Shown in pieces: positions 26,038-34,657 of a stretch of 64,000 nucleotides of DNA; within the stretch, counting starts at the first letter, position 1, and every line of letters starts with the position of its first letter. A program made the translations under genes and the position numbers. Location: assembly GCA_013298145.1 (NCBI GenBank), contig JAAFJO010000003.1:558001-622000 (forward strand), given 5' to 3'. The notes beneath the pieces were generated by a model. It searched no databases. It was not told where the DNA came from and was given only the letters and a program-made list of their open reading frames with translations. Source of the DNA: Betaproteobacteria bacterium (GTDB lineage: Bacteria > Pseudomonadota > Gammaproteobacteria > Burkholderiales > Casimicrobiaceae).

Positions 26038-26306
26038 GTGCATGGCTCGCGAACTCCACCGTTACTGGTTGCCTTCGCCGCGTTTCTCACTCGGCAGAAC
26101 CCGGCGGCGTACCTCTTATCCTTGGCGTGTTTTGCGTTTGGCCTACTGGCGCTGAAAACGCAAGGTTACCGACCTCAATCGGCAATGAGTCGCGTGCGGT
26201 GGGACATACCTATGGATACTATTGCTGGATGGCGAGCTTTGTCTGTCTATTCATCGGCGCGTTTCGCGAAGCGTTGGCGGGTCGGAAAACTTCCCACGCC
26301 GAGTGA
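26038..26306 (+). pseudogene. Possible frameshifted small membrane protein
   Basis: One frame from GTG 26038 reads LLVAFAAFLTRQNPAAYLL then SLACFAFGLLALKTQG, clearly membrane-like. Its sense is lost after about 26165. The adjacent frame then reads GHTYGYYCWMASFVCLFIGAFREALAG, again membrane-like, and stops at 26306. Joined by a single-base shift, they would give a protein of roughly 90 residues with two or three helices. No homologue is recognised and no Shine-Dalgarno is clear. It could equally be chance hydrophobicity in non-coding DNA. The rest of the 25846-26037 gap shows nothing. Confidence 0.3.
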
Positions 26307-26312
26307 GCGACG

Positions 26313-26978
26313 CTATCTGATCCATTCGCGAATCGCCGCAATCGATTCAACCCGCTCCACGCCGCTCGGAAGTTGCTGTGACTCGATCATCGCCACGTCA
26401 GGAATCCAGTGCGCCCGCGCGCCGGAGGCCACTGCCGCAGTAAGCCCCGGCAGCGAATCTTCAAATGCCCAGCAGTCGCTTGTCTTCGTCTTCAATCGCG
26501 CTGCGGCCTCCAAATACAAATCCGGCGCGGGTTTGCCATGCGGCACCGCGTCGCGCCCGACAACGTGATCAAAGAAATGATGAATGCCTGCCTTGAGCAA
26601 TTTCTTTTTAGCCCACGGCGTTTCCGTTGACGTAGCAACCGCCATCGGCACGTTTTTCGCAGCGACGTATTCGAGCGTTGCCGCGACTTCTACTTTCGCG
26701 GGCACGCCCTCTTCAACGCGTCGCAAATAGTCCTGAGACCACGCGTGCCAAAATTCTGCGAGCGGAAACGATTCGCCGAGCGCACCACGAATCACGGCGG
26801 AACCGCCGTCGCGCCCCAACCCGATGAGCCGCTGCGCAACGTGCGACGGAAAATCAATGCCCAAGTGAGCGGAGGCGACTGCGAGACTTGCAAGCGCGAT
26901 GCGCTCACTGTCAATAAGCAGCCCATCCATGTCGAAAAGGATCGCTGCGGGTCGTACACGACTAACAAGCTCGCTCAT
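26313..26978 (-). CDS. HAD-superfamily phosphatase/phosphoglucomutase-like (subfamily IA)
   Basis: 221 residues. HAD motif I is FDMDGLLIDSE (nucleophile and acid-base Asp), motif II is VATSTE, motif III Lys is in HGKPAPDLYL, and motif IV is WAFEDSLPG. A helical cap lies between I and II. This is the beta-phosphoglucomutase/sugar-phosphate phosphatase type. The substrate is not predictable. It is monocistronic and has no close partner gene. Confidence 0.88.
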   Translation of the reverse strand: MSELVSRVRPAAILFDMDGLLIDSERIALASLAVASAHLGIDFPSHVAQRLIGLGRDGGSAVIRGALGESFPLAEFWHAWSQDYLRRVEEGVPAKVEVAATLEYVAAKNVPMAVATSTETPWAKKKLLKAGIHHFFDHVVGRDAVPHGKPAPDLYLEAAARLKTKTSDCWAFEDSLPGLTAAVASGARAHWIPDVAMIESQQLPSGVERVESIAAIREWIR

Positions 26979-27102
26979 TTTTATAAATCAACTCAATCGC
27001 TGAAACTATTTTTTAAGCCGGGCCAAGTCCAATTTTCAAACCTTATCAACAAATATTTTTTGGGCCGCACTCCCCAGTAAAAAAGGGTTTATAGCGATAA
27101 AG

Positions 27103-27870
27103 CTATACTGCATACCAGAGACACCCTTCGTCCTGAGTGGCCACGCTAATTTCGGTGTCCGCGCCTTCGAGCACGCCACGAAATGCGTCCATGACGAGCG
27201 CCGCTTCGTTGTTTTGCCGACTGAGATGCGCACCGACCACGCGCTTTAAACGCGGCGATGCGATCCGTCCGAGAAGCTCAGAGGAAACGCGATTGGACAG
27301 ATGCCCGAAACGCCCTGAGATGCGTGCTTTCAGCGATGCCGGATAGGCAGAGTTCGCGAGCATTGTTTCACAGTGATTCGCTTCCAAAAAAAGCGCTTCG
27401 CATTCGCTTAATACGCTTTCAATGTACGGCGTGGTTTCACCCACATCGGTGAGCACGCCGAGTCGCCGGTCGCCGTCGGAAAAAACCATTTGTGATGGCT
27501 CTCGCGCGTCATGCGGCACAGGAAAAGGACGGCATTCAATGTCGCCAACGGCGAATGCGTCGTGCGAATCAAAGCCGCGCACCGTGACGCCGTCCCACAG
27601 CGATTGTGTTGCCGAAAGCGTGCCGAACGTAAGCCACACCGGGATGCCGAGCTCTCTCGCAGCACGCGGTGCGCCCCCCACGTGATCACCGTGTTCGTGG
27701 GTCACAATAATCGCATTTAGCTTTGTAAGGTCATAACCGAATCGTGCGGCGCGACGCGACAATTCGCGCACCGAAAAGCCGCAGTCCAGCATAACTGCGG
27801 TGTTCCCACATTCGACGATGAGCGCGTTTCCTTCGCTGCCGCTGCCGAGGCTGGCGAACTGAAAAGTCAC
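27103..27870 (-). CDS. MBL-fold metallohydrolase, YycJ/WalJ-like
   Basis: 255 residues. The metallo-beta-lactamase motif THEHGDH has ligands H58, H60, D62 and H63. FASLGSGSEGNALIVECG at the N-terminus and RFGHLSNRVSSELL near the C-terminus identify the YycJ/WalJ group, thought to be DNA exonucleases or related hydrolases. GTG at 27870 overlaps the bamC stop (GTGA). It is the last gene of the dapA-bamC unit. Confidence 0.87.
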   Translation of the reverse strand: MTFQFASLGSGSEGNALIVECGNTAVMLDCGFSVRELSRRAARFGYDLTKLNAIIVTHEHGDHVGGAPRAARELGIPVWLTFGTLSATQSLWDGVTVRGFDSHDAFAVGDIECRPFPVPHDAREPSQMVFSDGDRRLGVLTDVGETTPYIESVLSECEALFLEANHCETMLANSAYPASLKARISGRFGHLSNRVSSELLGRIASPRLKRVVGAHLSRQNNEAALVMDAFRGVLEGADTEISVATQDEGCLWYAV

Positions 27871-29024
27871 TTCAATTGGTCGTGCAGCAAGCCTACGATG
27901 CGGGCGCCCGTCGCGGATTCGTCAGGTTGCCCTTTACTGTCAAGGATGTTCACGGCAGTTTTACCGCCTTGCTCTTTGACCGTAATCCGATACTGCTCAA
28001 CGTTGGAGCTGTCCGACTGCCAGAACTTCAAGCGATCAAGAACGCCGTCTTTCCGCCCGGTTGAATCCGGATCAGCGTATCGAACGAAGTACGTGCCGGC
28101 CGTACGATCCCGATCCACGACAGTGAAGCCAACGCGATCAAGCGCCAAGCCAACACGGCGCCAGGCGCGATCGAACCCGTCCTCGAGCGTCAGCGACGTA
28201 AGCTTTCCGTTCTTGATGATGGTCGCTTGATCAACGCGTGCAGGCGCAGCCGCCGGCGCCGTGGCCACGGCACTCGTGGCCAGCTCTTGAGCGACCTCAC
28301 GTGAGAGTCCCAGGAAGAACATCATGCGCGCAAGAATTTCAGCTTCGAATTCGGGTTCCGATTTGCGTGGCTCCCAGCGAAAAACGGGCGTTCCCCCTTG
28401 ATTACCCACCTGCTTTTCTTCGAGGCCGCGATGAGAAACATAAACCTCGGTGACCGATGGGCTAACGCGCTCAATGCGGACACGGTACTTGTCACGCGTG
28501 CCGCTCGAATACGCGAAATCAAACACGCGGCCGATGGTGCGCCGGATAACATCATCATTGATGCGGGCACGGTTTTCAGCCCAATCGGTTTCCATCACGC
28601 CGATGCGCGGATCATCGACGACGAGCGCGAGATTCAAGGACGTCCAAAAGTCACGAAGGCGAGCAAACACATCATCTGCACCTTGATTGACGACCAGCCA
28701 ACGCTCGGTACCCGCGCGCTCAATTCGAATGCCCGACTGCGAAGGCAGAACACCGCGCGATCCCGCCAGCGTTGCTGCACGCGTTTGCGCATTGACGCCC
28801 GAGAGCGTCGCGACGCCAGTCACTTTGTAGCGCTCGTCGTACTTAGGCGGGGCCAAATCAGGCGGGACTTCCAACGATGCACCCGCAGCAGCAGAGCGGT
28901 ACTCGACGCGCTTCGTCTCGAACGGGTTGAGGCTCGAGAGAGTGCTGCAGCCAGCAATACCAATTACGGCGGCGCACGCCAGGGAAACACTGCGCAAAGT
29001 TTTCATCGATACAACTTTGGTCAT
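27867..29024 (-). CDS. bamC: Outer-membrane assembly lipoprotein BamC
   Basis: 385 residues. The lipoprotein signal ends IAGC (C26), followed by the unstructured BamD-binding N-terminus with YRSAAAGASLEVPPDLAPPKYDERY. Two helix-grip domains follow (WLVVNQGADDVFARLRDFWTSLN; LTLEDGFDRAWRRVGLALDRVGFTVVDRDRTAGTYFVRY). It is an accessory part of the Bam complex that inserts beta-barrels such as the porin in this window. Order dapA-bamC is conserved from E. coli to betaproteobacteria. An inner ATG at 29006 (MKTLRS) is an equally good start. Confidence 0.93.
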   Translation of the reverse strand: MTKVVSMKTLRSVSLACAAVIGIAGCSTLSSLNPFETKRVEYRSAAAGASLEVPPDLAPPKYDERYKVTGVATLSGVNAQTRAATLAGSRGVLPSQSGIRIERAGTERWLVVNQGADDVFARLRDFWTSLNLALVVDDPRIGVMETDWAENRARINDDVIRRTIGRVFDFAYSSGTRDKYRVRIERVSPSVTEVYVSHRGLEEKQVGNQGGTPVFRWEPRKSEPEFEAEILARMMFFLGLSREVAQELATSAVATAPAAAPARVDQATIIKNGKLTSLTLEDGFDRAWRRVGLALDRVGFTVVDRDRTAGTYFVRYADPDSTGRKDGVLDRLKFWQSDSSNVEQYRITVKEQGGKTAVNILDSKGQPDESATGARIVGLLHDQLK

Positions 29025-29037
29025 AGAAATCGGAACG

Positions 29038-29955
29038 TTACTGGGTTAAGCCGGATTCGCGCATTGCGGATTCGACGACGGGGACGGCAGCTGCGGACAG
29101 CGGTGTCATAGGTAGCCGAACCGCTGCGCCGCAGCGGCCCATTTTTGCCAATGCCCACTTTGCGGGGATCGGATTTGCTTCTACGAACAATTTGAAATGA
29201 AGCGGCGCAATTACGTCGTTGATCGCCAGCGCTTTGTTGATTGCGCCAGCCAGCGCATGACGGTACATATCGGCCATTTGCTTCGGCGCAACATTCGCTG
29301 TTACCGAGATGACGCCGTCCCCACCAACGAAAGTGAGTGCAAGTGCAGAGTCATCATTGCCGCTGTAAACGGCAAACGCTTTCTTAGGTGATATTTGAGC
29401 TCGAACGCGGCGCAGAAGTTCAGTGCCTCGCGCCAAATCCCCAGTCGCGTCTTTGATACCGATGACGTTTGGCAACTCAGCCAGGCGCATCGTCGTTTCA
29501 AGACCCAAATCAGCAACAGTGCGCCCCGGCACGTTGTAGAGAATCAGCGGCAGATCAACCCGCTCAACGATGGTCTTGAAATGTTGATAGAGGCCTTCTT
29601 GCGTAGGCTTGTTGTAGTACGGCACCACGGAAAGGCATGCATTGGCTCCGACCTTCTTCGCGAATTCGGTTAGCGTCACGGCTTCCGCAGTGGAATTTGC
29701 ACCAGTGCCTGCGATGATCGGGATTCGCGTGTTCGCGTGCCTTACGGCAGTCTCGATGAGCAAGCAGTTTTCGTCCATCGAAACGGTGGGTGATTCGCCC
29801 GTCGTACCGACGACCACAATTCCAGCGGTACCCGACTCAACATGCCAATCGATCAAGCGTTTGAGCGCCGCAAGATCGAGTGAACCATCGTCTTGCATTG
29901 GCGTCACAATCGCAACGATACTGCCGCGAATGCTTGGAGTGATCGAAGTGGCCAT
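29038..29955 (-). CDS. dapA: 4-hydroxy-tetrahydrodipicolinate synthase
   Basis: 305 residues from ATG 29955. It has GSIVAIVTPM at the N-terminus, GTTGESPT, the Tyr relay LILYNVPGRT, and the Schiff-base Lys in GIKDATGDL. It condenses pyruvate with aspartate semialdehyde, the first committed step to diaminopimelate and lysine. The upstream extension to 29994 is unconserved. It is the first gene of a unit with bamC and the MBL hydrolase. Confidence 0.95.
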   Translation of the reverse strand: MATSITPSIRGSIVAIVTPMQDDGSLDLAALKRLIDWHVESGTAGIVVVGTTGESPTVSMDENCLLIETAVRHANTRIPIIAGTGANSTAEAVTLTEFAKKVGANACLSVVPYYNKPTQEGLYQHFKTIVERVDLPLILYNVPGRTVADLGLETTMRLAELPNVIGIKDATGDLARGTELLRRVRAQISPKKAFAVYSGNDDSALALTFVGGDGVISVTANVAPKQMADMYRHALAGAINKALAINDVIAPLHFKLFVEANPIPAKWALAKMGRCGAAVRLPMTPLSAAAVPVVESAMRESGLTQ

Positions 29956-30068
29956 TGGCTGAACCGTGTCTTTCCGTTGGAAAAAATGCAACATGCAATG
30001 TTAGCGCACCGCCGTGGCGGGCCCCGTCGCGGAATGCGCCCATCACGCAACCTCAGTAAAATCGAGAT

Positions 30069-30845
30069 ATGAGCCTAAATACGCTTCTTACAGGATCGGA
30101 GCGCCCACGCTGGGTAATGCGCAAGCGCGCGCGGCCACGAAATCCGCTTGCGTTGATCATCGCACTCACCGCACTGGCTGCATCGTTTGAAGCTGCAGCG
30201 CAGCCGGCATCGCGCGCAGCAAAGGAAACCCCAACGCTTGAAAAACTCGAACGTAATCTTCGTGACCTCGGCCAACGTGCACGCGATGCCGCCGCTGAGA
30301 TTTCGACGACTGCGCTCGGGCTCGTCGGCGTCGATTACAAATTCGGCGGCAATCACCCTGATCAAGGACTCGATTGCAGCGGCTTTGTTCGCTATGTGTT
30401 TGCGCAAGCAACCGGCATCACCCTGCCGCGCAGTGCGCGAGAGCAAGCGCGGGTCGGGAAAACCATTTCACGAGATGAACTGCAGCCCGGTGACTTGGTG
30501 TTTTTTAACACCCGCCGTTTTCAGTATTCACACGTGGGCGTGTACCTCGGGGATAGCCGCTTCATTCACTCGCCAAGCCGCGGTGGCGCGGTCGAGGTGG
30601 TTGATCTTGATAACAGCTACTGGCGGAAAACCTTCAATGGCGCGCGTCGCGTGATCGGCGCTGCCGTCGCAGGCGAGGCCAACGCGGCGACGCTCATGGA
30701 GCAGAAACAAATCGAGGCGGCAGTGAAAAAGCAGCTTACCGAACAAGCTGAGCGTGATCGAGCAGCTGCAGACGCTACGGAAAAAGCGCGTGCTGAGAGT
30801 TCGCGCGCCGCAAATCCAGCAACGCTGTTCAGCAGGGATTACTAA
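30069..30845 (+). CDS. NlpC/P60 (C40) cell-wall peptidase, exported
   Basis: 258 residues. An Arg-rich N-terminus and hydrophobic segment form a signal peptide (LALIIALTALAASFEAAAQ). The NlpC/P60 domain begins at TTALGLVGVDYKFGG, with catalytic C103 in LDCSGFVRYV, H155 in YSHVGVYLG and the third polar residue H167 in RFIHSPS. It cuts the stem peptide of peptidoglycan in the periplasm. The last ~45 residues are a charged helical tail (MEQKQIEAAVKKQLTEQ), possibly coiled coil. It is divergent from dapA. Confidence 0.9.
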   Translation: MSLNTLLTGSERPRWVMRKRARPRNPLALIIALTALAASFEAAAQPASRAAKETPTLEKLERNLRDLGQRARDAAAEISTTALGLVGVDYKFGGNHPDQGLDCSGFVRYVFAQATGITLPRSAREQARVGKTISRDELQPGDLVFFNTRRFQYSHVGVYLGDSRFIHSPSRGGAVEVVDLDNSYWRKTFNGARRVIGAAVAGEANAATLMEQKQIEAAVKKQLTEQAERDRAAADATEKARAESSRAANPATLFSRDY

Positions 30846-30942
30846 CGCGCTTCTGCGGCGCTTGAGCGGCGCTTGAGCGCATCCGGCAGTGGAGCGCACT
30901 CGATGCAAGAAGATCACGGCTCGCTTGCGACGCCGGAATCGC

Positions 30943-31641
30943 TTATTTCTTCGCGCGCTGTAGGAGCTCTACCGCCGCTTTGTGTTCTTCGCGAACGGCC
31001 CAATCAAGCGCGGTTTCGCCCTTCTGATTCTTTTGCGCACTATCCGCGCCGTATTCAAGCAACACCTTAATTGCTTCTGTGCGGTTTTCTCGCGCCGCCA
31101 TCATGAGCGCCGTCACGCCATTCGGAGACTGCGCAACTGGGTTTGCGCCTTGATTGAGCAAATACCTGACGACGTTGTCGTGGCCGCCGAGTGCGGCGTA
31201 GTGGAGCGCGGTCCAGCCTGCGTTGTTTATTTCCGCGCCCTTGCTGCGCAGCGTCTTCACCACCGCCTCATGACCATTGAGCGCCGCGACCATCAGCGCT
31301 GAATCGCCCCATTTGTTTCGCAAGTTGGGCTTTGCGCCGAGTTCCAGCAGCAAACTCACGCCCTCTGCCCATCCATCGCGCGCAGCGACAAAAAGTGCGT
31401 GATCGCCACGCTCATCGAGCAGATCTGGCGACGTGCCGCGAAAGATCAGGTTGCGCACATCTCGGTCGCGCTGAAGGCCGATCATTTTGAAAAGCTCAAT
31501 CTTGGAAGCTTCGACGACGACCTCAGGCGGTGTAGAGGACTGCGGCGGCGCATTGGACAAGCGGCTCTGCGCATCAGCAACATTGGCCGTAGTAAGCAGA
31601 ATTATATGGGCGAGAGTGACGTAAATTAGCTTTTTCAACAT
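30943..31641 (-). CDS. Exported ankyrin-repeat protein
   Basis: 232 residues. The signal peptide is MLKKLIYVTLAHIILLTTANVADAQ. Ankyrin repeats start near residue 79 (HALFVAARDGWAEGVSLLLELGAKPNLRN) and continue as four or five units of 33 residues ending ETALDWAVREEHKAAVELL. It binds a protein partner in the periplasm that I cannot identify. It begins four bases after the tatD stop, so it is probably co-transcribed with pilZ-tatD. Upstream in the 30846-30942 gap GGCGCTTGAGC occurs twice in tandem. Confidence 0.88.
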   Translation of the reverse strand: MLKKLIYVTLAHIILLTTANVADAQSRLSNAPPQSSTPPEVVVEASKIELFKMIGLQRDRDVRNLIFRGTSPDLLDERGDHALFVAARDGWAEGVSLLLELGAKPNLRNKWGDSALMVAALNGHEAVVKTLRSKGAEINNAGWTALHYAALGGHDNVVRYLLNQGANPVAQSPNGVTALMMAARENRTEAIKVLLEYGADSAQKNQKGETALDWAVREEHKAAVELLQRAKK

Positions 31642-31645
31642 ATTC

Positions 31646-32410
31646 TCAATTTGAGATGAAGGCCCGTTTAAAGTTGGCAGTGGTCGCGCTAGCTATTTCT
31701 TCAACCGAAGCGCCGCGCAGCGTGGCAATAGCGTTTGCGACCTCCTTCACGTAAGAAGGTTCGTTTCGCTTACCGCGGAACGGAGTCGGGGCCAGGTAAG
31801 GCGCGTCGGTCTCGATCAGCATACGATCAAGGGGCACTTGCCGCGCGACGGCCTGCAACTCCTTAGCACTTTTGAAGCTCACGATCCCGGAAAACGAAAT
31901 GTGGAAGCCCATGTCCATGGCCGCTTGCGCAACCTCCCACGTCTCCGTGAAGCAGTGCATCACGCCGCCGACCTCGTGCGCTTTTTCTTCACGCATGATG
32001 CGGATCGTGTCTTCGGAGGCACTTCGGGTATGGATGACAAGCGGCTTGGCGCACTCACGCGCCGCGCGAATATGCGTACGAAAACGCTCCCGCTGCCATT
32101 CGAGATCGCCCTGCAACCGGTAATAGTCGAGCCCGGTTTCGCCAATCGCCAGCACTTTCGGGTGTTGCGCACGCAGGAGTAGCGATTCAACGCTTGGCTC
32201 TTCGATATCTTCGTAATCGGGGTGCACGCCGGCAGTCGCGTAAATGTTGTCGTAGCGCTCTGCGAGCGCTACCACCGAAGGCCACTCCGGATACGTCACC
32301 GAGATGCACATTGCGTGGGTCACTTGGGCATCACGCATGCGCGAGATCACGCCGTCAATGTCGTCGGCGAAGTCTGGGAAATTGATGTGACAGTGTGAGT
32401 CTATAAACAT
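31646..32410 (-). CDS. TatD-family metal-dependent hydrolase
   Basis: 254 residues. Metal ligands are in MFIDSHCHINF, the Glu in AIGETGLDYYR, His in LVIHTRSASED, His in VMHCFTE, and Asp in LIETDAPYLAP. TatD/YcfH proteins are 3'-5' exonucleases or amidohydrolase-like enzymes. The order tmk-holB-pilZ-tatD is conserved in proteobacteria. Confidence 0.92.
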   Translation of the reverse strand: MFIDSHCHINFPDFADDIDGVISRMRDAQVTHAMCISVTYPEWPSVVALAERYDNIYATAGVHPDYEDIEEPSVESLLLRAQHPKVLAIGETGLDYYRLQGDLEWQRERFRTHIRAARECAKPLVIHTRSASEDTIRIMREEKAHEVGGVMHCFTETWEVAQAAMDMGFHISFSGIVSFKSAKELQAVARQVPLDRMLIETDAPYLAPTPFRGKRNEPSYVKEVANAIATLRGASVEEIASATTANFKRAFISN

Positions 32411-32526
32411 CGGTAAAACGCAAGCGGCGTGAAGCTCGTCACAAAAGTTTTCCTAAGATGGTGCGCGCTGCTGAATGCGCGCCAGAAGCGCGGCACGCGC
32501 TTAATTCACGAAAGTTCGTGACCGCG

Positions 32527-32907
32527 CTACATCGTGTGGGTGGGGCGCGAAGAGGCGAGCAGTCCACCCAGAATACTTTCGATCTTTCCTTTTGCGGCGC
32601 GTCCCGTGTCGTCGCGGGTGAACTGAACGCCGATGCCTTGCGCGCGCGCCCCCTGGATGCCAGGAGGTGTGATCCAAACGACCTTGCCTTGAACCGCGAC
32701 ACGATTCGGATCATCCATCAGTGTGAGCAGCATGAAGACTTCATCGCCCAGTTTGTATGCGCGAGTGGTCGGGATAAAAATTCCGCCGCCCTCAACCCAT
32801 GGGATGTAAGCGGCATAAAGCGCAGTGCGCTCGCGAATATTTAACGAGAGAACGCCAGAGCGCATTGCGGCGGTTGCGCCGCCACCGATACCAGTGTTTT
32901 CAGCCAT
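32527..32907 (-). CDS. pilZ: PilZ-domain protein (type IV pilus PilZ-like)
   Basis: 126 residues from ATG 32907. It has the atypical PilZ fold of the holB-adjacent protein: GVLSLNIRERTALYAAYIPWVEGGGIFIPT followed by GDEVFMLLTLMDDP and VVWITPPG. The c-di-GMP motifs RxxxR and (D/N)xSxxG are not seen, as in pilus-biogenesis PilZ, which acts through protein contacts with PilB/FimX. An upstream extension to 32955 is unconserved. A hairpin TCACGAA-TTCGTGA (32506-32521) lies just after the stop. Confidence 0.88.
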   Translation of the reverse strand: MAENTGIGGGATAAMRSGVLSLNIRERTALYAAYIPWVEGGGIFIPTTRAYKLGDEVFMLLTLMDDPNRVAVQGKVVWITPPGIQGARAQGIGVQFTRDDTGRAAKGKIESILGGLLASSRPTHTM

Positions 32908-33006
32908 GATCCGAATGCTACCTAAACGTAGGGAAAACAAGCCCGACATCCGCACCTGGCGCCAAGCGTACGTTGTCGTACGAGCGCGTGAACGGAGAAG
33001 CGAACA

Positions 33007-34008
33007 TTACGCAAACTTAGCGCGATAGTCGAGCAGGATCGCTTCAACCTGCAAGCGCGCGGAAAGCGTGGTGTCCGGCAGCGTGAGCTTTCGCAGCAAC
33101 TCGCGGCGAAGGCGAAGCCCTTCAGCCAGCGCCAAATTCGCGCCCAATCCGGCCAAGATCGCTGGATCGCTGAGCGCACGAGACGGCGCAAGCCCGGAGC
33201 GCACGCGTGCCCAGTCGACCAGCCAATCGTGCAAGGTTGCGAGCACCAAGGCGAAGCGATCGCGCTTCTGCGATTTCCCCCCCGCCTCCACCCAGCTTCC
33301 CCAGCTTAGTGTGGGCAGCTCTCTCGGGTTGCCAAGATCGTGAACCAGCCGCTCTTTTGCCTCAAGCGCATCGCCGCCGGCGTTTGCCAACACGTCCAGG
33401 GGCGCGCTGTCGGCATTGGCGAGGGCGCGATCAGGGTCGCTGAGTGTCCCGTTTTCTGCACGAATCCAGCGCAGTGCTACATCGCGCTCAGGTCTCGGCA
33501 GGGCTAATTTCAGCACCCTCGACCGGATCGTCGGGAGCAGCTTCGCAGGCCGCGAAGCCAAAAGAATCCAGCGCGTATTCGCAGGCGGCTCTTCAATAGC
33601 CTTCAGGAGCGCATTCGCACTTTCTCGCGACAACGCCGTTGCCGGATCGACCAATAACACTCGTCCGCGCTCCGTGGACGCTGAGAGTTCCATGAAGCTA
33701 ATCGCGCCCCGCGCCGCATCGGTTTTGATGGTGGGCAAGCGTGCAACATCGTCATCGCTCTCTTCTGGCGCTAGGCGAACAAAATCAGGGTGCACGCTCC
33801 CGGCAAACCAGCGGCAGCTCGAGCACTCACCGCAAGCAACGCCGTCGTGCGGATGCTCGCACAAGAGCGATGCCGCGACCGCTAGGCCCGCCTGCGCCAA
33901 TCCATCCCCCTCGCGCCCCACCATAAGCCATGCGTGGTGACGCTCGCGCACAGTGACCCGGTGCTCAGCGAGCCACGCGCGATGCCAGGGGTAAGGCGAT
34001 AGATTCAC
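33007..34008 (-). CDS. holB: DNA polymerase III delta' subunit
   Basis: 333 residues. AAA+ clamp-loader subunit: the N-terminal YPWHRAWLAEHR, a zinc module with CEHPHDG, CGECSSCRWF, and sensor block FMELSASTERGRVLLVDPATALSRESANALLKAIEEPPANTRWILL. It helps load the sliding clamp. It starts at GTG 34008, which overlaps the tmk stop (GTGA). Order tmk-holB-pilZ-tatD is standard. Confidence 0.93.
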   Translation of the reverse strand: MNLSPYPWHRAWLAEHRVTVRERHHAWLMVGREGDGLAQAGLAVAASLLCEHPHDGVACGECSSCRWFAGSVHPDFVRLAPEESDDDVARLPTIKTDAARGAISFMELSASTERGRVLLVDPATALSRESANALLKAIEEPPANTRWILLASRPAKLLPTIRSRVLKLALPRPERDVALRWIRAENGTLSDPDRALANADSAPLDVLANAGGDALEAKERLVHDLGNPRELPTLSWGSWVEAGGKSQKRDRFALVLATLHDWLVDWARVRSGLAPSRALSDPAILAGLGANLALAEGLRLRRELLRKLTLPDTTLSARLQVEAILLDYRAKFA

Positions 34009-34637
34009 GAGCGCCCCCTCGCTGTATGATCGACCAACGCTGCGATGCTCGCCAAGACCTGCTCTCGCACCGTGGTAAGCGACGCGCGAGTGTCGAACAC
34101 ATGGATTCGTGCTGGTTCATTCTCGGCACGCGAAAGGTAGGCCTCACGCACACGGGTATGGAAGGCGGCGCTTTCTTGCTCGATTCGGTCCACCACGCCG
34201 CGTCCGTCGACACGCGCTTTCGCAGCATCCGGCGGCAGATCGAATAGCAAGGTCAAATCGGGCCTAAATTTGGGATGCACCCACTCGGCTAGTTTGGCGA
34301 TGACGCCCGCGCCCAGCTCTCGGCCGCCGCCTTGGTAGGCGAAGGACGCATCGGTAAAGCGATCACACAAAACCCAACTGCCAGCTTCCAGCGCTGGCCA
34401 CACTACTCGTTCGAGATGCTCGCGCCGCGCAGCAAAAACGAGCAGCGCCTCGGTGTGCGGTGACATGGAGTTTTCAAGAAACAGTGCGCGAATTCGCTCG
34501 CCGAGCACGGTGCCGCCTGGCTCGCGGGTGGTGCGCACCGAGATTCCCCGATCACTCAGAAACGCCTTGGCAGCGTCAATGTGCGAACTTTTGCCCGCGC
34601 CATCGATGCCTTCGAACGTGATGAACTTGCCCGTCAT
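34005..34637 (-). CDS. tmk: Thymidylate kinase
   Basis: 210 residues. The P-loop FEGIDGAGKSS is at 8-18, with TREPGGTVLGERIR, the DRF motif in VLCDRFTDASFAYQGGGRELG, and the LID region LPPDAAKARVDGRGVVDRIEQE. It phosphorylates dTMP to dTDP. It sits between mltG (20-base gap) and holB (overlap). Confidence 0.95.
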   Translation of the reverse strand: MTGKFITFEGIDGAGKSSHIDAAKAFLSDRGISVRTTREPGGTVLGERIRALFLENSMSPHTEALLVFAARREHLERVVWPALEAGSWVLCDRFTDASFAYQGGGRELGAGVIAKLAEWVHPKFRPDLTLLFDLPPDAAKARVDGRGVVDRIEQESAAFHTRVREAYLSRAENEPARIHVFDTRASLTTVREQVLASIAALVDHTARGRS

Positions 34638-34657
34638 AGCCGCGCCATTGTGCTTCG

